Shown: positions 48,665 through 57,002 of the stretch, in pieces
Numbering within the stretch: position 1 is the first letter of the stretch
Layout: each line of letters starts with the position of its first letter
NCBI GenBank assembly: GCA_918797485.1
Contig: CAKKNE010000001.1
Span: 3,224,001 to 3,288,000, forward strand
Source of the DNA: Pelagomonas calceolata
Lineage: Eukaryota > Sar > Pelagophyceae > Pelagomonadales > Pelagomonadaceae
Direction of reading: 5' to 3'
Length of the DNA: 64,000 bases
Program-made: the position numbers and the translations under genes
Notes under the pieces: model-generated
Seen by the model: the letters and a program-made list of their open reading frames with translations, nothing else
Databases searched by the model: none
What the model was told of the DNA's origin: nothing

Positions 48665-49375
48665 ATGGCCGTCCAGTGCCTCCGCGGCCGCGACGACGTC
48701 GCCGCCGCCGCGGGCAGCCCATTTTTTGACGACGGCGGCGGCTTCCATGGGGCCTCGACCGCAAGCAGTGCCGGCTTTGACACGGTCCGTGCCCTGCAGC
48801 ACCTTCAGTCACGGCTCGCGCGGCTCGACCGGGAGCGCCACGAGGCCGACGCGTGCGCGGCGGCGCTCCGGGAAGACATCGCCGCGCGCGAGCTCGACCT
48901 CGCGCGCCTCGCGGCGGAGGCGGACGCCGCCGACGCCACGGACGACGGCACGGTCGACGACGAGGACGACGAGGACGACGAGGCCACTCTGGTCGAGGCG
49001 GCAACGGCCGCCGAGGCCGAGCTGCGCCGCGCCGAGGACCGGCGGGCGGCCGCGATCGACCGGCTGGCAGCGGCCGCCGCGGCGGCGCGCGCCCGGCGGC
49101 CTCGGACGAATCCCGGCGCCCGGCGGCCTCGGGCGAGTCCTGCGCCGCGTACCGCGGCGGCGCCCGCGCGGCGAAGGAGCGCGCCGCGCCCGCTCGTCGC
49201 GATCGACGAGCGCCCGCCGTGGAATTCGTGCGGGCGGCGGGGCATCTCCGCGGCCGAGGAGCGCTGGACGCCGGAGCCGCGGCCCCCGCCGGAGCCGGCC
49301 CGTTCCAGGCGCTCCACGGGGACCTCGAGGCGTGGTCGGACGGCGACATCGTCGACGAGGCGAAGGGGTAAGTAG
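48665..49375 (+). CDS. coiled-coil protein with apparent frameshift
   Basis: From the ATG at 48665 (MAVQCLRGRDD). Residues 40-140 form a strong coiled coil broken by an acidic run (LQSRLARLDRERHEADACA; DDEDDEDDEATLVEAA). After about 49090 the coding character moves to another frame, which ends naturally as FQALHGDLEAWSDGDIVDEAKG at 49371. The change coincides with a tandem duplication of a 26-27-bp unit (GGCGCCCGGCGGCCTCGG...) at about 49083-49134. So either a repeat-slippage indel, a sequencing error or a tiny intron explains it. The stop is embedded in GGGTAAGTAG, donor-like. No family recognised. Confidence 0.5.
   Translation: MAVQCLRGRDDVAAAAGSPFFDDGGGFHGASTASSAGFDTVRALQHLQSRLARLDRERHEADACAAALREDIAARELDLARLAAEADAADATDDGTVDDEDDEDDEATLVEAATAAEAELRRAEDRRAAAIDRLAAAAAAARARRPRTNPGARRPRASPAPRTAAAPARRRSAPRPLVAIDERPPWNSCGRRGISAAEERWTPEPRPPPEPARSRRSTGTSRRGRTATSSTRRRGK
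49083..49134 (+). repeat. 26-27-bp tandem duplication in coding sequence
   Basis: Two consecutive copies of a unit reading GCCCGGCGGCCTCGGACGAA / GCCCGGCGGCCTCGGGCGAG, where the reading frame of the coiled-coil gene appears to change. Confidence 0.65.
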
Positions 49376-50234
49376 TTGGTGAATAGCCGCCGCGTGCGTT
49401 ATCTTTCGCGGTGCTAAAGCTAGTGGGCGGCGCCCCTGCCCACCGCCGGTCCGATGCGGCCGGCGACGGGCCGGGCTCGGAAGCCCGCGAGGCGCCCCAT
49501 CCCCACTAGTAAGTCGAAAGACGTAGCTCTTTATGTACAAGTCGGCCTCGACGACGTACCAGAGTCGGGGAATGTTCTCACCGATGTGAGTTCCATGGCG
49601 GTTGGATTCACGCGAGAGCGAGAGCGGGGCGGGGAGGGGGGGGACCAAGACTCGACGCGGAGCATCGTTGCCGTGACGGGCGGGCCCGGCTTGCTCCTTT
49701 TGGCCTGCGGGCCGTCATCTGCCATATCACTGCGGCTGTTTTAGAGATACGGTGCGCTCCGGGGACTCGCGCGCGCGGCGGGTTGCGGGTGCCTAAGTGA
49801 GGCCAGGCCGCCTGGGCGAGTTTCTCGTTTCCCGTCGCACGCCTTGCGGTCTCCAGGTCGAAAACCCTTACAAGGCAAACGTTCTGTGAGCTTGGCGCTC
49901 CCGGATATCCGCGGGCGGCGGTGCAGGACGCCTGACAAAACTGCACCAAGCAGGCCAGCCCACCACATCGTCGTCCCGCTGAGCTATGCCTCCTTGGCGC
50001 CCTTTGTATTCCTCTGCGAGCGTGGACAAACCTAGGGAGCGATTTGAGCAACGATCGCTAGCGGCTGTAAGGCACTAGGAAGCCCAGCCCAGCTGTCTTG
50101 GTCGAGCACGCCGCAGCGATCGCTTTGTACGAGACGCAGGGTTAATTCTACATACCTTGGACGCTGCAGGTCGCAACGCCGTTGCCGCGCTCGCACGCCG
50201 TTGCTCTCCCAAGCCGCCGCACTGCACCGCCATA
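49376..50234. other. intergenic, 859 bp
   Basis: Between the coiled-coil gene and the small basic protein gene. Contains a purine run near 49615-49645 and a dyad motif copy (50057-50079). An open frame at 49500-49744 could be a 3' exon of the coiled-coil gene if its donor-like stop is spliced; unsupported. Confidence 0.4.
50057..50079 (-). promoter_or_regulatory. dyad motif copy
   Basis: Minus strand CCTAGTGCCTTACAGCCG then CTAGC: 13-nt spacer. 156 bp before the gene at 50235. Confidence 0.6.
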
Positions 50235-50489
50235 ATGCCCAAAAAAGCAGCACCATCTAACGACGCGCCCGCGAGCGATCAAAAGAAAAAGACGAAAACG
50301 GGCCCGACGCCGGCCGAGAAGCTCGCGGACGAGCTCGACGACCTCATGATCGCCTACCTGAAAGCTTGTAGAGAAACGCCGGACAAGGCGCCGGGCCTCG
50401 AGAAGAAAATGAAAGCGAAGACGGCTCAATTAGCTGCTTTGCAGGATCAAGGGATAGACGCGCACCCGAGCTGGGCCGATGTGGAATAA
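50235..50489 (+). CDS. small charged helical protein
   Basis: 84 residues, MPKKAAPSND start, Lys-rich N-terminus then a single long helix (EKLADELDDLMIAYLKACR; EKKMKAKTAQLAALQDQGI). Its TAA stop overlaps the ATG of the next gene by one base (TAATG), an arrangement unusual for a nuclear gene pair. Either the two are dicistronic, or the downstream gene starts elsewhere, or they fuse by splicing. No family recognised. Confidence 0.6.
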   Translation: MPKKAAPSNDAPASDQKKKTKTGPTPAEKLADELDDLMIAYLKACRETPDKAPGLEKKMKAKTAQLAALQDQGIDAHPSWADVE

Positions 50490-51527
50490 TGCGCCGGCTG
50501 CTCCCGAACCTCGCCGCGAAGATTGATGGAAGGGCCTGCGAGGGCCTTCGCACCAGAGGTTATGCTATTGTGGACGGTTTTTTGGGCGAGACGTGGTGTC
50601 GCCCTGTGTGGAAATCAACCAGTGAGTTAGGTTGTCTCGCCATCGAGCAGAACGTTATGGGGACAATGTCGCGTCGATGGCGTGGAACCTCGACGCTGTC
50701 GAGCAGGCGCAGCTACTGAGGCAGCATCGCGTCGATGGCGTGGGGCGCGCGAAATTTGATGTCCACACAGGTGTCACCTGCTGCGCGACGACATCATCAC
50801 GCTGGCCGAGCGGCGGTTATTGGGGAGAAACGCGACGCATCTCGTGCGGCGAGGCACGACGTCCTTACTGGTCAAGAATAACATCTTCGAGACGGAAATA
50901 GGCGCGCACGAGGAAGCTAGAGTTAATGCGCCGCACCTCGCCACATTATATAACGACAGAACGCTGCGAGAACGACTGAGAGCGTGCGTCGGCGGCCCGT
51001 TACGCTCGCAATCCTTGAAGGTCCAACTGAACCATGGAAGTGGGGGCTGCTTCCCCCTCCACTTCGACGGCGACCCGTCGTTAGATGATCGGGTCATTAC
51101 AGCAGTATTATATCTGAACCCGGACTGGTCCGACGCGGACGGAGGCCACCTCCAACTCGTGCCCTTTCCGGAAACACCGGTGGACGTCGCGCCGCTTTTC
51201 GACCGACTGGTGCTCTTCGCGTCGCACGACACGCTACACCGGGCCCTGCCCGCACAAAACGTGCGCTTCTGCGTGACGCTCTGGTTCTACCGGACACAGC
51301 CCGGCGGCGGCGCCGCGGTTGCTGATGAGACAAAGGCCGAGCGGAGGTTGATGGCGCGCTACGCGTATCGGGAGGCGTGGGGGCGGTCCATCCGCGAGAG
51401 CCATGCGCCGGGCGAGGCGCTCGACGCCGCGTTGTCGGACCACGCCTCCGACACGCTTAAAATCGCCGAGGCTTTGAAGGCGCGCGGCGTCGATTTGGCG
51501 GAGTTGGACGCTATGATTATTAAGTAA
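50489..51527 (+). CDS. 2-oxoglutarate/Fe(II) oxygenase, prolyl-4-hydroxylase-like
   Basis: Exons 50489-50595 and 50771-51527, 287 residues. The double-stranded beta-helix core: LKVQLNHGSGGCFPLHFDGDPS (HxD, first two iron ligands), ITAVLYLNPDW, DGGHLQLVPFP, then FASHDTLHRALPAQNVRFCVTLWFY with the distal His and an Arg for 2-oxoglutarate. The N-terminal GYAIVDGFLG is the usual P4H lead-in. Splicing out the introner restores ETWC-HLLRDD. Substrate may be a prolyl residue, but related enzymes vary. The C-terminal ARGVDLAELDAMIIK has a relic copy at 52961-53008. Confidence 0.85.
50596..50770 (+). mobile_element. introner, family A (175 nt) in the oxygenase gene
   Basis: Duplication GTGTCGCC / GTGTCACC (7 of 8). 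CTGTGTGGAAATCAACC ... AAATTTGATGTCCACACAG. The interior has two copies of TCGCGTCGATGGCGTGG, so a partial internal duplication. Confidence 0.92.
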
Positions 51528-51600
51528 CTTTAAACAACTCGGCCTGTGGTTTTCGTGCCCCCAGCGCCAACGAGAGACGAGCCGCTGGACCGAGGAGCGA

Positions 51601-52833
51601 TCATGATACTTGAGTTCCCAGGGGAAAGTGCCTCTCGTTGGCGTTGGCGCCGCGGAGCGTGGCTCGCGACTGTCGCAGGGCCCCCTCAACCCCCGCTACG
51701 AGCGGGTGCGCGCCGCCGAACACGCGCCGCCCGATCCGTTCAATTTCCTCGAATGTCGTCACGGCCTCGCGGAGATCGTCGAGCGTGGCGGCGTCGTCTT
51801 TGTAGAGCGCCTTACCATAAATCCACCGCATTCTGAGCATGAGATCATGACTCTCTCCGAGAACGCGTCGCGCCACGGGCATCATTTTGCGCAACAGGAC
51901 CTTAGTTTCTTTGAAGCGTTCTAGTTGTCTCAGCGTCGAAGCGTAGTTGTTGGCTGCTAGGAGGGTTTTCCTACTTTCCTCGCCCTCGAGCTTCAACCAA
52001 CCAGAATAGACGTCTCGCCGCATACTTATTGCCTCGTCAAGTCGTCCCAGCGCTCTGTACGACGACGCAAGGTTGCCCTGCATGATAAGTATATTTCCTT
52101 CTGAATCGCCAAGGCGCCGCAGCATAGACATCTCGGCCTCTCTCACGGACAACGCGTCCTCGTGTTGCTTTGCCGCGGATAAACCGTTCCCAAGTAGGTT
52201 CATCGCCAACACCCGAACCCTGTCCGCCTCCGGCAGCCCTACGTACGTTTTCCAGCACGCCCACCCGAGCGCGTGTTGTACGACGCCGTGATACTTTTGC
52301 TCGCACAGGCCGCACGTGTCCCACCGGTTAAAGCGCTCATTCGCCTGGTCGAACAAATTATTCTCCAAAGCCTCCGCGACCAAGATCTTCGCCTGCTTCG
52401 CCAGGCACGACAAGTGCGCGAATCCCGCCCCCCCTCGGCAGGCGCACCCGCGCACGAGGCCCTCTTCCGAACCGTCGTCAAAGCAGATCCAGCACGTCTG
52501 CCCCTTCGTGTCCTCGGCGCACGCATTGACCGCCACCGCCGAGGCCTCTTCGTATTTTTGGTCGGCTTGGTCGGGCAAATACAAAAACCAAGGTGGCGGT
52601 TCCGCCGTCGCGGTGAGCAGTGGTCGCGGTTCCGCTACCAGCTCGGCAGTGGTCGGCGCGAGCAACGAGGCGAGCTGGTAGCGGCGAGCGACGTCGCGCG
52701 GCTCGCGCGCGGCCACCGGCGAGCGGCTTCGGCTGCGCGAGAAGCTCCGAGCAGCCGAGCCTAAACCTTGAGCTGAGCGGCTCCGGGAGCGCCTAATTCG
52801 CTCGCCCTCCCCGGCGGGCTGCCTCTGGTCCAT
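51601..52833 (-). CDS. RINGv zinc-finger protein with TPR repeats
   Basis: 410 residues from the ATG at 52833 (MDQRQPAGEGER). An RS-rich N-terminus (SRSRSRSP) is followed by a RING-CH (MARCH-type) finger at about 110-165: CWICFDDGSEEG...GCACRGGAGFAHLSCL...CGLCEQKYHG. A C-terminal array of kinesin-light-chain-like TPRs follows (NLLGNGLSAAKQHEDALSV; NLASSYRALGRLDEAISMR; NNYASTLRQLERFKETKVL). RINGv-TPR fusions are a recurrent type in stramenopile algae. Probable E3 ubiquitin ligase with a protein-binding solenoid. No membrane spans, unlike animal MARCH proteins. Confidence 0.88.
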   Translation of the reverse strand: MDQRQPAGEGERIRRSRSRSAQGLGSAARSFSRSRSRSPVAAREPRDVARRYQLASLLAPTTAELVAEPRPLLTATAEPPPWFLYLPDQADQKYEEASAVAVNACAEDTKGQTCWICFDDGSEEGLVRGCACRGGAGFAHLSCLAKQAKILVAEALENNLFDQANERFNRWDTCGLCEQKYHGVVQHALGWACWKTYVGLPEADRVRVLAMNLLGNGLSAAKQHEDALSVREAEMSMLRRLGDSEGNILIMQGNLASSYRALGRLDEAISMRRDVYSGWLKLEGEESRKTLLAANNYASTLRQLERFKETKVLLRKMMPVARRVLGESHDLMLRMRWIYGKALYKDDAATLDDLREAVTTFEEIERIGRRVFGGAHPLVAGVEGALRQSRATLRGANANERHFPLGTQVS

Positions 52834-52960
52834 GTTAGCGACGGACGCGTGGCTTCTGCGCGTAATCCGGCTGCTTTGTGAGCCCCAGCGCGACTGCCGG
52901 GCGGCAGGAAGGCACAGGAGCGGCAGCCCGTGAGAATGCGACCCGCAGAAGGCATCGCAG

Positions 52961-53008
52961 AAGGCTGTGGGCATTGACCTGTCGGAACTCGATGCTATGC
53001 CTAAGTAA
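52961..53008 (+). pseudogene. relic of a 2OG-oxygenase C-terminus
   Basis: Reads KAVGIDLSELDAMPK then stop, matching the oxygenase gene's C-terminus (KARGVDLAELDAMIIK stop). The similarity continues into the 3' flank (TAAGTAACTTTAAAC then ACTC). It overlaps the stop codon of ATP23 on the other strand. Evidence of a second, now lost, oxygenase copy. Confidence 0.6.
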
Positions 53009-53690
53009 CTTTAAACGACTCGCTCGGCCTCAAGCCGGCAAAGTCCGGGTGCCGCTCGAAGGGCGCCGTGTCGGCGTAGCAGCGGTCGAAGACGGCGTCG
53101 ACCGTCGCCTCGGGCTCGGCGCGCCCCGCCAGCGCCAGCGACAGCGCCGCGCGCCGCCGCACGCACTTGCCGTGATGTGCCATCAAGCCGAAGACGCCTC
53201 TATTAATTTCCTGCGAGAGGTCGCACTCGCCGGACAGCGACGACGCGCGAATCTCGGCACAAGCGTGGTGCGCGCCGCTCTTCCAGTCGACCTTCGCGCG
53301 GCACTGGTCGTACGCGTGCACGAGCTCGTGCACGAGCGTCCTTTCAAAAACCGCCTTGTCCGGCGCGTGCTCGGCGACGACGACGACGCCCGGCGCGTAG
53401 CGCTTCTGCGACCCGTCGTTGACGGCGAAGCCGCCGACCATCTTGTCGCCGAGCGGGCCGCTCCGTTCTACAGAGGCGCACCTGACAAACCCAAAGGGCG
53501 AGCCGACGTCGCAGCCGAGCTTCGCGATCTCATCAAATAAAAAGCGCACGCGCACGTTGCGCGACAGCGCCGCGTCTCGTAAACGGCAGCAGCGCCTCTC
53601 CGCGGCCGTCTCCGGTTCCGGCGCCGGTGCCGGTGCTGGCGCCGCGTCGTCCGTCGTCGTCGTCGAGCGGCGGCGCATGAGGCGACCCAT
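53001..53690 (-). CDS. ATP23: ATP23-type mitochondrial metalloprotease (M76)
   Basis: 229 residues, single exon. HELVHAYD (HExxH zinc site) preceded by KAVFERTLV, then the family signature HHACAEIRASSLSGEC. Cys-rich C-terminus (YADTAPFERHPDF). Atp23 works in the mitochondrial intermembrane space, processing Atp6 and aiding ATP synthase assembly. The Pro/Ala N-terminus (about 40 residues) is low-complexity. The last residues (SESFKVT) and stop are encoded by the antisense of the oxygenase relic, so the C-terminus may be recently extended. Family assignment very sure. Confidence 0.92.
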   Translation of the reverse strand: MGRLMRRRSTTTTDDAAPAPAPAPEPETAAERRCCRLRDAALSRNVRVRFLFDEIAKLGCDVGSPFGFVRCASVERSGPLGDKMVGGFAVNDGSQKRYAPGVVVVAEHAPDKAVFERTLVHELVHAYDQCRAKVDWKSGAHHACAEIRASSLSGECDLSQEINRGVFGLMAHHGKCVRRRAALSLALAGRAEPEATVDAVFDRCYADTAPFERHPDFAGLRPSESFKVT

Positions 53691-54363
53691 TATTTATGGC
53701 GCTGCGATGGCGTCGTCGCTACAAGTTGCGTCTCCAAGGTAGCACACTGAGGTGCTGCTCGATGGGTGCAGCTCTAGACGTGGCGCCAGAGGGCTGGGCT
53801 GCTGTGCTCGCAGCAAATGTGTCACAACAGCTTACAACTGCTCCAATCTGCACCCAGTGTGCGGTAAAACAAGAATTTACGCAAGTTAATCGCGCAGCGG
53901 CTAGCGGCCTGTAAGACACTAGCAAACAGGGACGCGTCTTGACGCGCGGCTAGCCCACTCAAGCGGCCCGTGGGAGCTCTGCCCGCCCGCCCGGGGCCGT
54001 CGGGGGCTCCATAGGGGCGACCGGCTGCCCCTCTGGGCTGCCCATCTGGGCTGCCCCGCATGCCAACTCAAGCCTCCCCGCGGACCCACCACGCCTCCCC
54101 GACCGCCAAGCCCCATCAGACGGCCCCTCGAAATAAAAAAAATTGCGAATTGCGGTCTAAAAAAACTCGAGCGTGCCCCGAAGACGCTGCACCCTGGATT
54201 TGGCGCGTGTGGCTCCTAGCCCCCCGGCCCCCAAAAAACTGTGCGCCGCGGTTGCCCCGGGGTGCTGCCTAGCTGCTCAAGCGGTTTTCCGGGCTGCGCG
54301 TCGCGCTCCGCGCTAGATTTCACAGCCTCAACTCAAAAAAACGTATACCCCCAATATCGAATA
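53691..54363. other. divergent promoter region, 673 bp
   Basis: Between ATP23 and the first ankyrin gene. Has a consensus dyad motif (53900-53923) and a long GC-rich stretch rich in GGCTGCCC. No gene seen. Confidence 0.5.
53900..53923 (-). promoter_or_regulatory. dyad motif copy, consensus form
   Basis: Minus strand GCTAGTGTCTTACAGG then CCGCTAGC; same as the 20196 copy except one base. 210 bp upstream of ATP23, 440 bp upstream of the ankyrin gene. Confidence 0.65.
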
Positions 54364-55212
54364 ATGGACCCGCGTCTCCGCGCCCCGGCCCTCAAGGGCG
54401 ACGTCGAGGCCCTCACCACCGCATTGAACGCGGGGGCAGACCCAAACAAGCGCGACGAGGACGGCTACGCGCCTTTACTGTACGCCGCTTCAAACGGGCA
54501 TGCGCGCTGTATTGATGTACTAAGGCGCCACGGCGCCGACGTCAACGCCGCGGCGCGCTGCGGTCGAACACCCTTAAACACGGCGGCGGCGGGCGGCCAC
54601 ACCGAGGCCATCAAAATTTTGATCAAGGCGGGTGCTCTCGTGGATTGGCGCGAGAGCTGGAACGGCTCGTCCTTCGCGACGGCGTTGCACTGGGCTGCTA
54701 GACTAGGCACGGCGTCTGCTGTACAAGCTTTGTTAAAAGCCGGCGCCGACGTCGACGCGGACAATGCTACAAGGCGAGTGGTAAGAGCAGTGACGCTCGC
54801 GAATGTAGCCGGTGAATCGTCTTCTTCCGACGACGACGACGAGGAAGAGGTCCAAGACGACGACTCGGCCGTCGAGAGCGTCGGGAGCTCCATCCGCTTG
54901 GAGGTCGTCCGCGGCAGTTTTACGCCGCTCGACGAGGCCGTCCGGCGCTTCGGCAGCAAACCGAATCGGGTGATCCCGACGCTCGTAGCAGCGGGGTGCA
55001 CGATCAAGCTCGAGCACGCCGAGACCGTGCCCTACCTGCGCCAGGTGCTCGAATGCGGTGGATTCGCGCAGTACGAGCGCGCGCATCGACGAAGATTAGC
55101 GTGGATTTTAGGAAGGGGCACGCGCGTGCCCGCCGAATTACTGCCGACGATCATCGACTTCTGGGCCCACGTCGGCTGGTACGCCGTGCCCCACCTGCGG
55201 CCCGGGTCCTAA
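54364..55212 (+). CDS. ankyrin-repeat protein 1
   Basis: 282 residues from MDPRLRAPALKGDVEA. About four ankyrin repeats at 5-145 (DEDGYAPLLYAASNGHARCI; CGRTPLNTAAAGGHTEAI; ATALHWAARLGTASAVQAL). An acidic insert (SSSSDDDDEEEVQDDD) and a C-terminal region (ECGGFAQYERAHRRRLAWI; PAELLPTIIDFWAHVGWY) follow. The C-terminal motif recurs in the neighbouring ankyrin gene. Convergent, tail-to-tail. Protein-protein interaction is the only safe functional statement. Confidence 0.85.
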   Translation: MDPRLRAPALKGDVEALTTALNAGADPNKRDEDGYAPLLYAASNGHARCIDVLRRHGADVNAAARCGRTPLNTAAAGGHTEAIKILIKAGALVDWRESWNGSSFATALHWAARLGTASAVQALLKAGADVDADNATRRVVRAVTLANVAGESSSSDDDDEEEVQDDDSAVESVGSSIRLEVVRGSFTPLDEAVRRFGSKPNRVIPTLVAAGCTIKLEHAETVPYLRQVLECGGFAQYERAHRRRLAWILGRGTRVPAELLPTIIDFWAHVGWYAVPHLRPGS

Positions 55213-55476
55213 GGCCCGCGGCCCTGTCATCTGTGACTGAGACATATCTGTCGCACATATCTGTCATCGTTCCGTGTAACAACATATGCATATGCTTTCT
55301 TCTTTTGGCACGGGTGTCGCGGCGGCGGCGTGGGTGCGCTTGCTCCAGCCCGTGGGGAGCCGTAAAACCGCGTCGTCCGGACATATAAGGTTATTAGCTT
55401 GGGGGCGTGGTCGGAAGGGGGACGCGCGTACGCGGCCGCTGCGTTTGCACGCTCGGCCGGCGCGCAGGGGGTTTAG

Positions 55477-56319
55477 TCAGTAGGAGCCAGCGTGGGCGTA
55501 GAACGCCGCGACGGTCGGTAGCAAAGCCTCGGGCACGGGCAGGAACTTCAGAAACTTCACGAACTTGGTCAGATGGGCCGCCTCGTACTTCGCGAACGAC
55601 TCGTGGCTCCCAACTCGTTCCAAGTACAAAAACGTGTCGGGCTTCGTCCGGCGCAGGTAATGCACCAAATCCCAGGAGAAGTGTGTTGGGGAAGTGCCGG
55701 GGTGGCGCAATCTTGGAATGGGGTAGCCCGCCTTGAGGACCGCGGGCCAGGCCCTCCTATGACACTCGGTCAGGAACCCCGCGGGGTTCCTGGACTTAAC
55801 ATCGGCGCCGGCCCTCAAAAAGCGCCGGACGAGCTCCAGGTTCCCGGCTTCCGCGGCGTAGTGCACCGGGGCCCAGCCGGCGTCGTTGCGCTGGCACACG
55901 TCCGGGCCGGCGTCCAACAATTCGTCGATAATACGTAATTGGTCACAAATCCCAGCGTCCTTCGACGCCGCGTAATGTAACGGAGCGAAGCCGTCCCAGG
56001 TCGCTCTGTCTGGACGTGCACCGGCCCGGAGTAAGGCGATGACGCACGCCAGGCGCTCGTCGCCTTCCAGCGACGAGCACGTCGAGGCCTCGGACGCGCC
56101 GCAGTTGGCCGACGCGCCGCCGCAGGCCAAACAGAGGGGCGTCAGACCGTGCTCTGCCTCGCGCGTCGACGGGTCGGCGCCCGCCGCGAGCGCCCACTCG
56201 ACGCCGTCGAGGTCGCAGCGGTCGGCGGCGGCGTGGAGCGCGCTGGCGCTCGCTTGCAAGGGCACGACGCAGCTCACTTCAAAGGTGCCGTCCACGGAGC
56301 CCTCCAGGTCGCGGCGCAT
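55477..56319 (-). CDS. ankyrin-repeat protein 2, tail-to-tail paralog
   Basis: 280 residues, ATG at 56319. Ankyrin repeats at about 25-175 (LHAAADRCDLDGVEWAL; HGLTPLCLACGGAS; WDGFAPLHYAASKDAGICD; AGWAPVHYAAEAGNLELVR). The C-terminal region (HESFAKYEAAHLTKFVKFL; PEALLPTVAAFYAHAGSY) aligns with that of ankyrin 1 (PAELLPTIIDFWAHVGWY). A 264-bp gap separates the two stop codons. A family-specific C-terminal domain distinguishes this pair from generic ankyrin proteins. Confidence 0.85.
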   Translation of the reverse strand: MRRDLEGSVDGTFEVSCVVPLQASASALHAAADRCDLDGVEWALAAGADPSTREAEHGLTPLCLACGGASANCGASEASTCSSLEGDERLACVIALLRAGARPDRATWDGFAPLHYAASKDAGICDQLRIIDELLDAGPDVCQRNDAGWAPVHYAAEAGNLELVRRFLRAGADVKSRNPAGFLTECHRRAWPAVLKAGYPIPRLRHPGTSPTHFSWDLVHYLRRTKPDTFLYLERVGSHESFAKYEAAHLTKFVKFLKFLPVPEALLPTVAAFYAHAGSY

Positions 56320-57002
56320 GCTTTAGCGCTGACGCCGAAGCCAGGTGTATGGCGCGGCGAGCGCTCTCGCGGCGCGCGACTGTGATCGTCGGCGCTGCGC
56401 TGACGCGTTTTGCGTTGCAAATGCTCCGGCAAACTCGCGTTCACGCAAGCTTGCCGTCTCGACGGACGGCGTTGGAATTTCCTTCCGAGGAAGCACGTGT
56501 CTTTGACGTCAACCCTGCAAAAACGCTCTCGCGGCGTACAGAGCTCCGTTGTTGATGCCGTAAGCTGCAGAGAGTGTCTTTGGGTTTGATTCTCGCCGTT
56601 GATGCAAAAACTTTAATCTCTAGGGCACGGGAAGATTGCGATTTTGCCCTCCAATGTGCTTTAGGCTGCTTTGCTGCTTTCCCGGTGCCAATCTGAGACT
56701 GCAATGAAACACGCCCAAACGCCATCGTAGACATCCAAGGAGCAAAAGAGCAGCACGAACATTGGTGGGAACTGGTTTGAGCTGACATCGCCGGAAGGAC
56801 CCGCGAGATTCGCGACTCAACGCCTCCCGAACCGCGCCCTGAGGGTCTCAAAGCCTGGAATGAGCAACTTAGATGAGTAAGGTCCGCTCTGAATGATTTT
56901 TGAGATGCCTTGCGATGCCCGGCAGTGGCACCGCCGCGAGGCCGCCCGGCAGAGCTCTCGCCCGGCGATCACTCGTCGCTAGAACTATCGCACACAACAC
57001 CC
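56320..57002. other. intergenic, 683 bp
   Basis: Between the ankyrin 2 start and the helicase stop. Less GC-rich than average, no open frame of interest, no motif copy. A GGTTTGATTCTCGCC string near 56585 resembles a tRNA T-arm but no cloverleaf forms. Confidence 0.4.

Noticed and set aside
56560-56650. tRNA-like T-arm string GGTTTGATTCTCGCC
   Set aside because: Flanking bases do not form the T-stem, and no anticodon or acceptor stem can be built around it.
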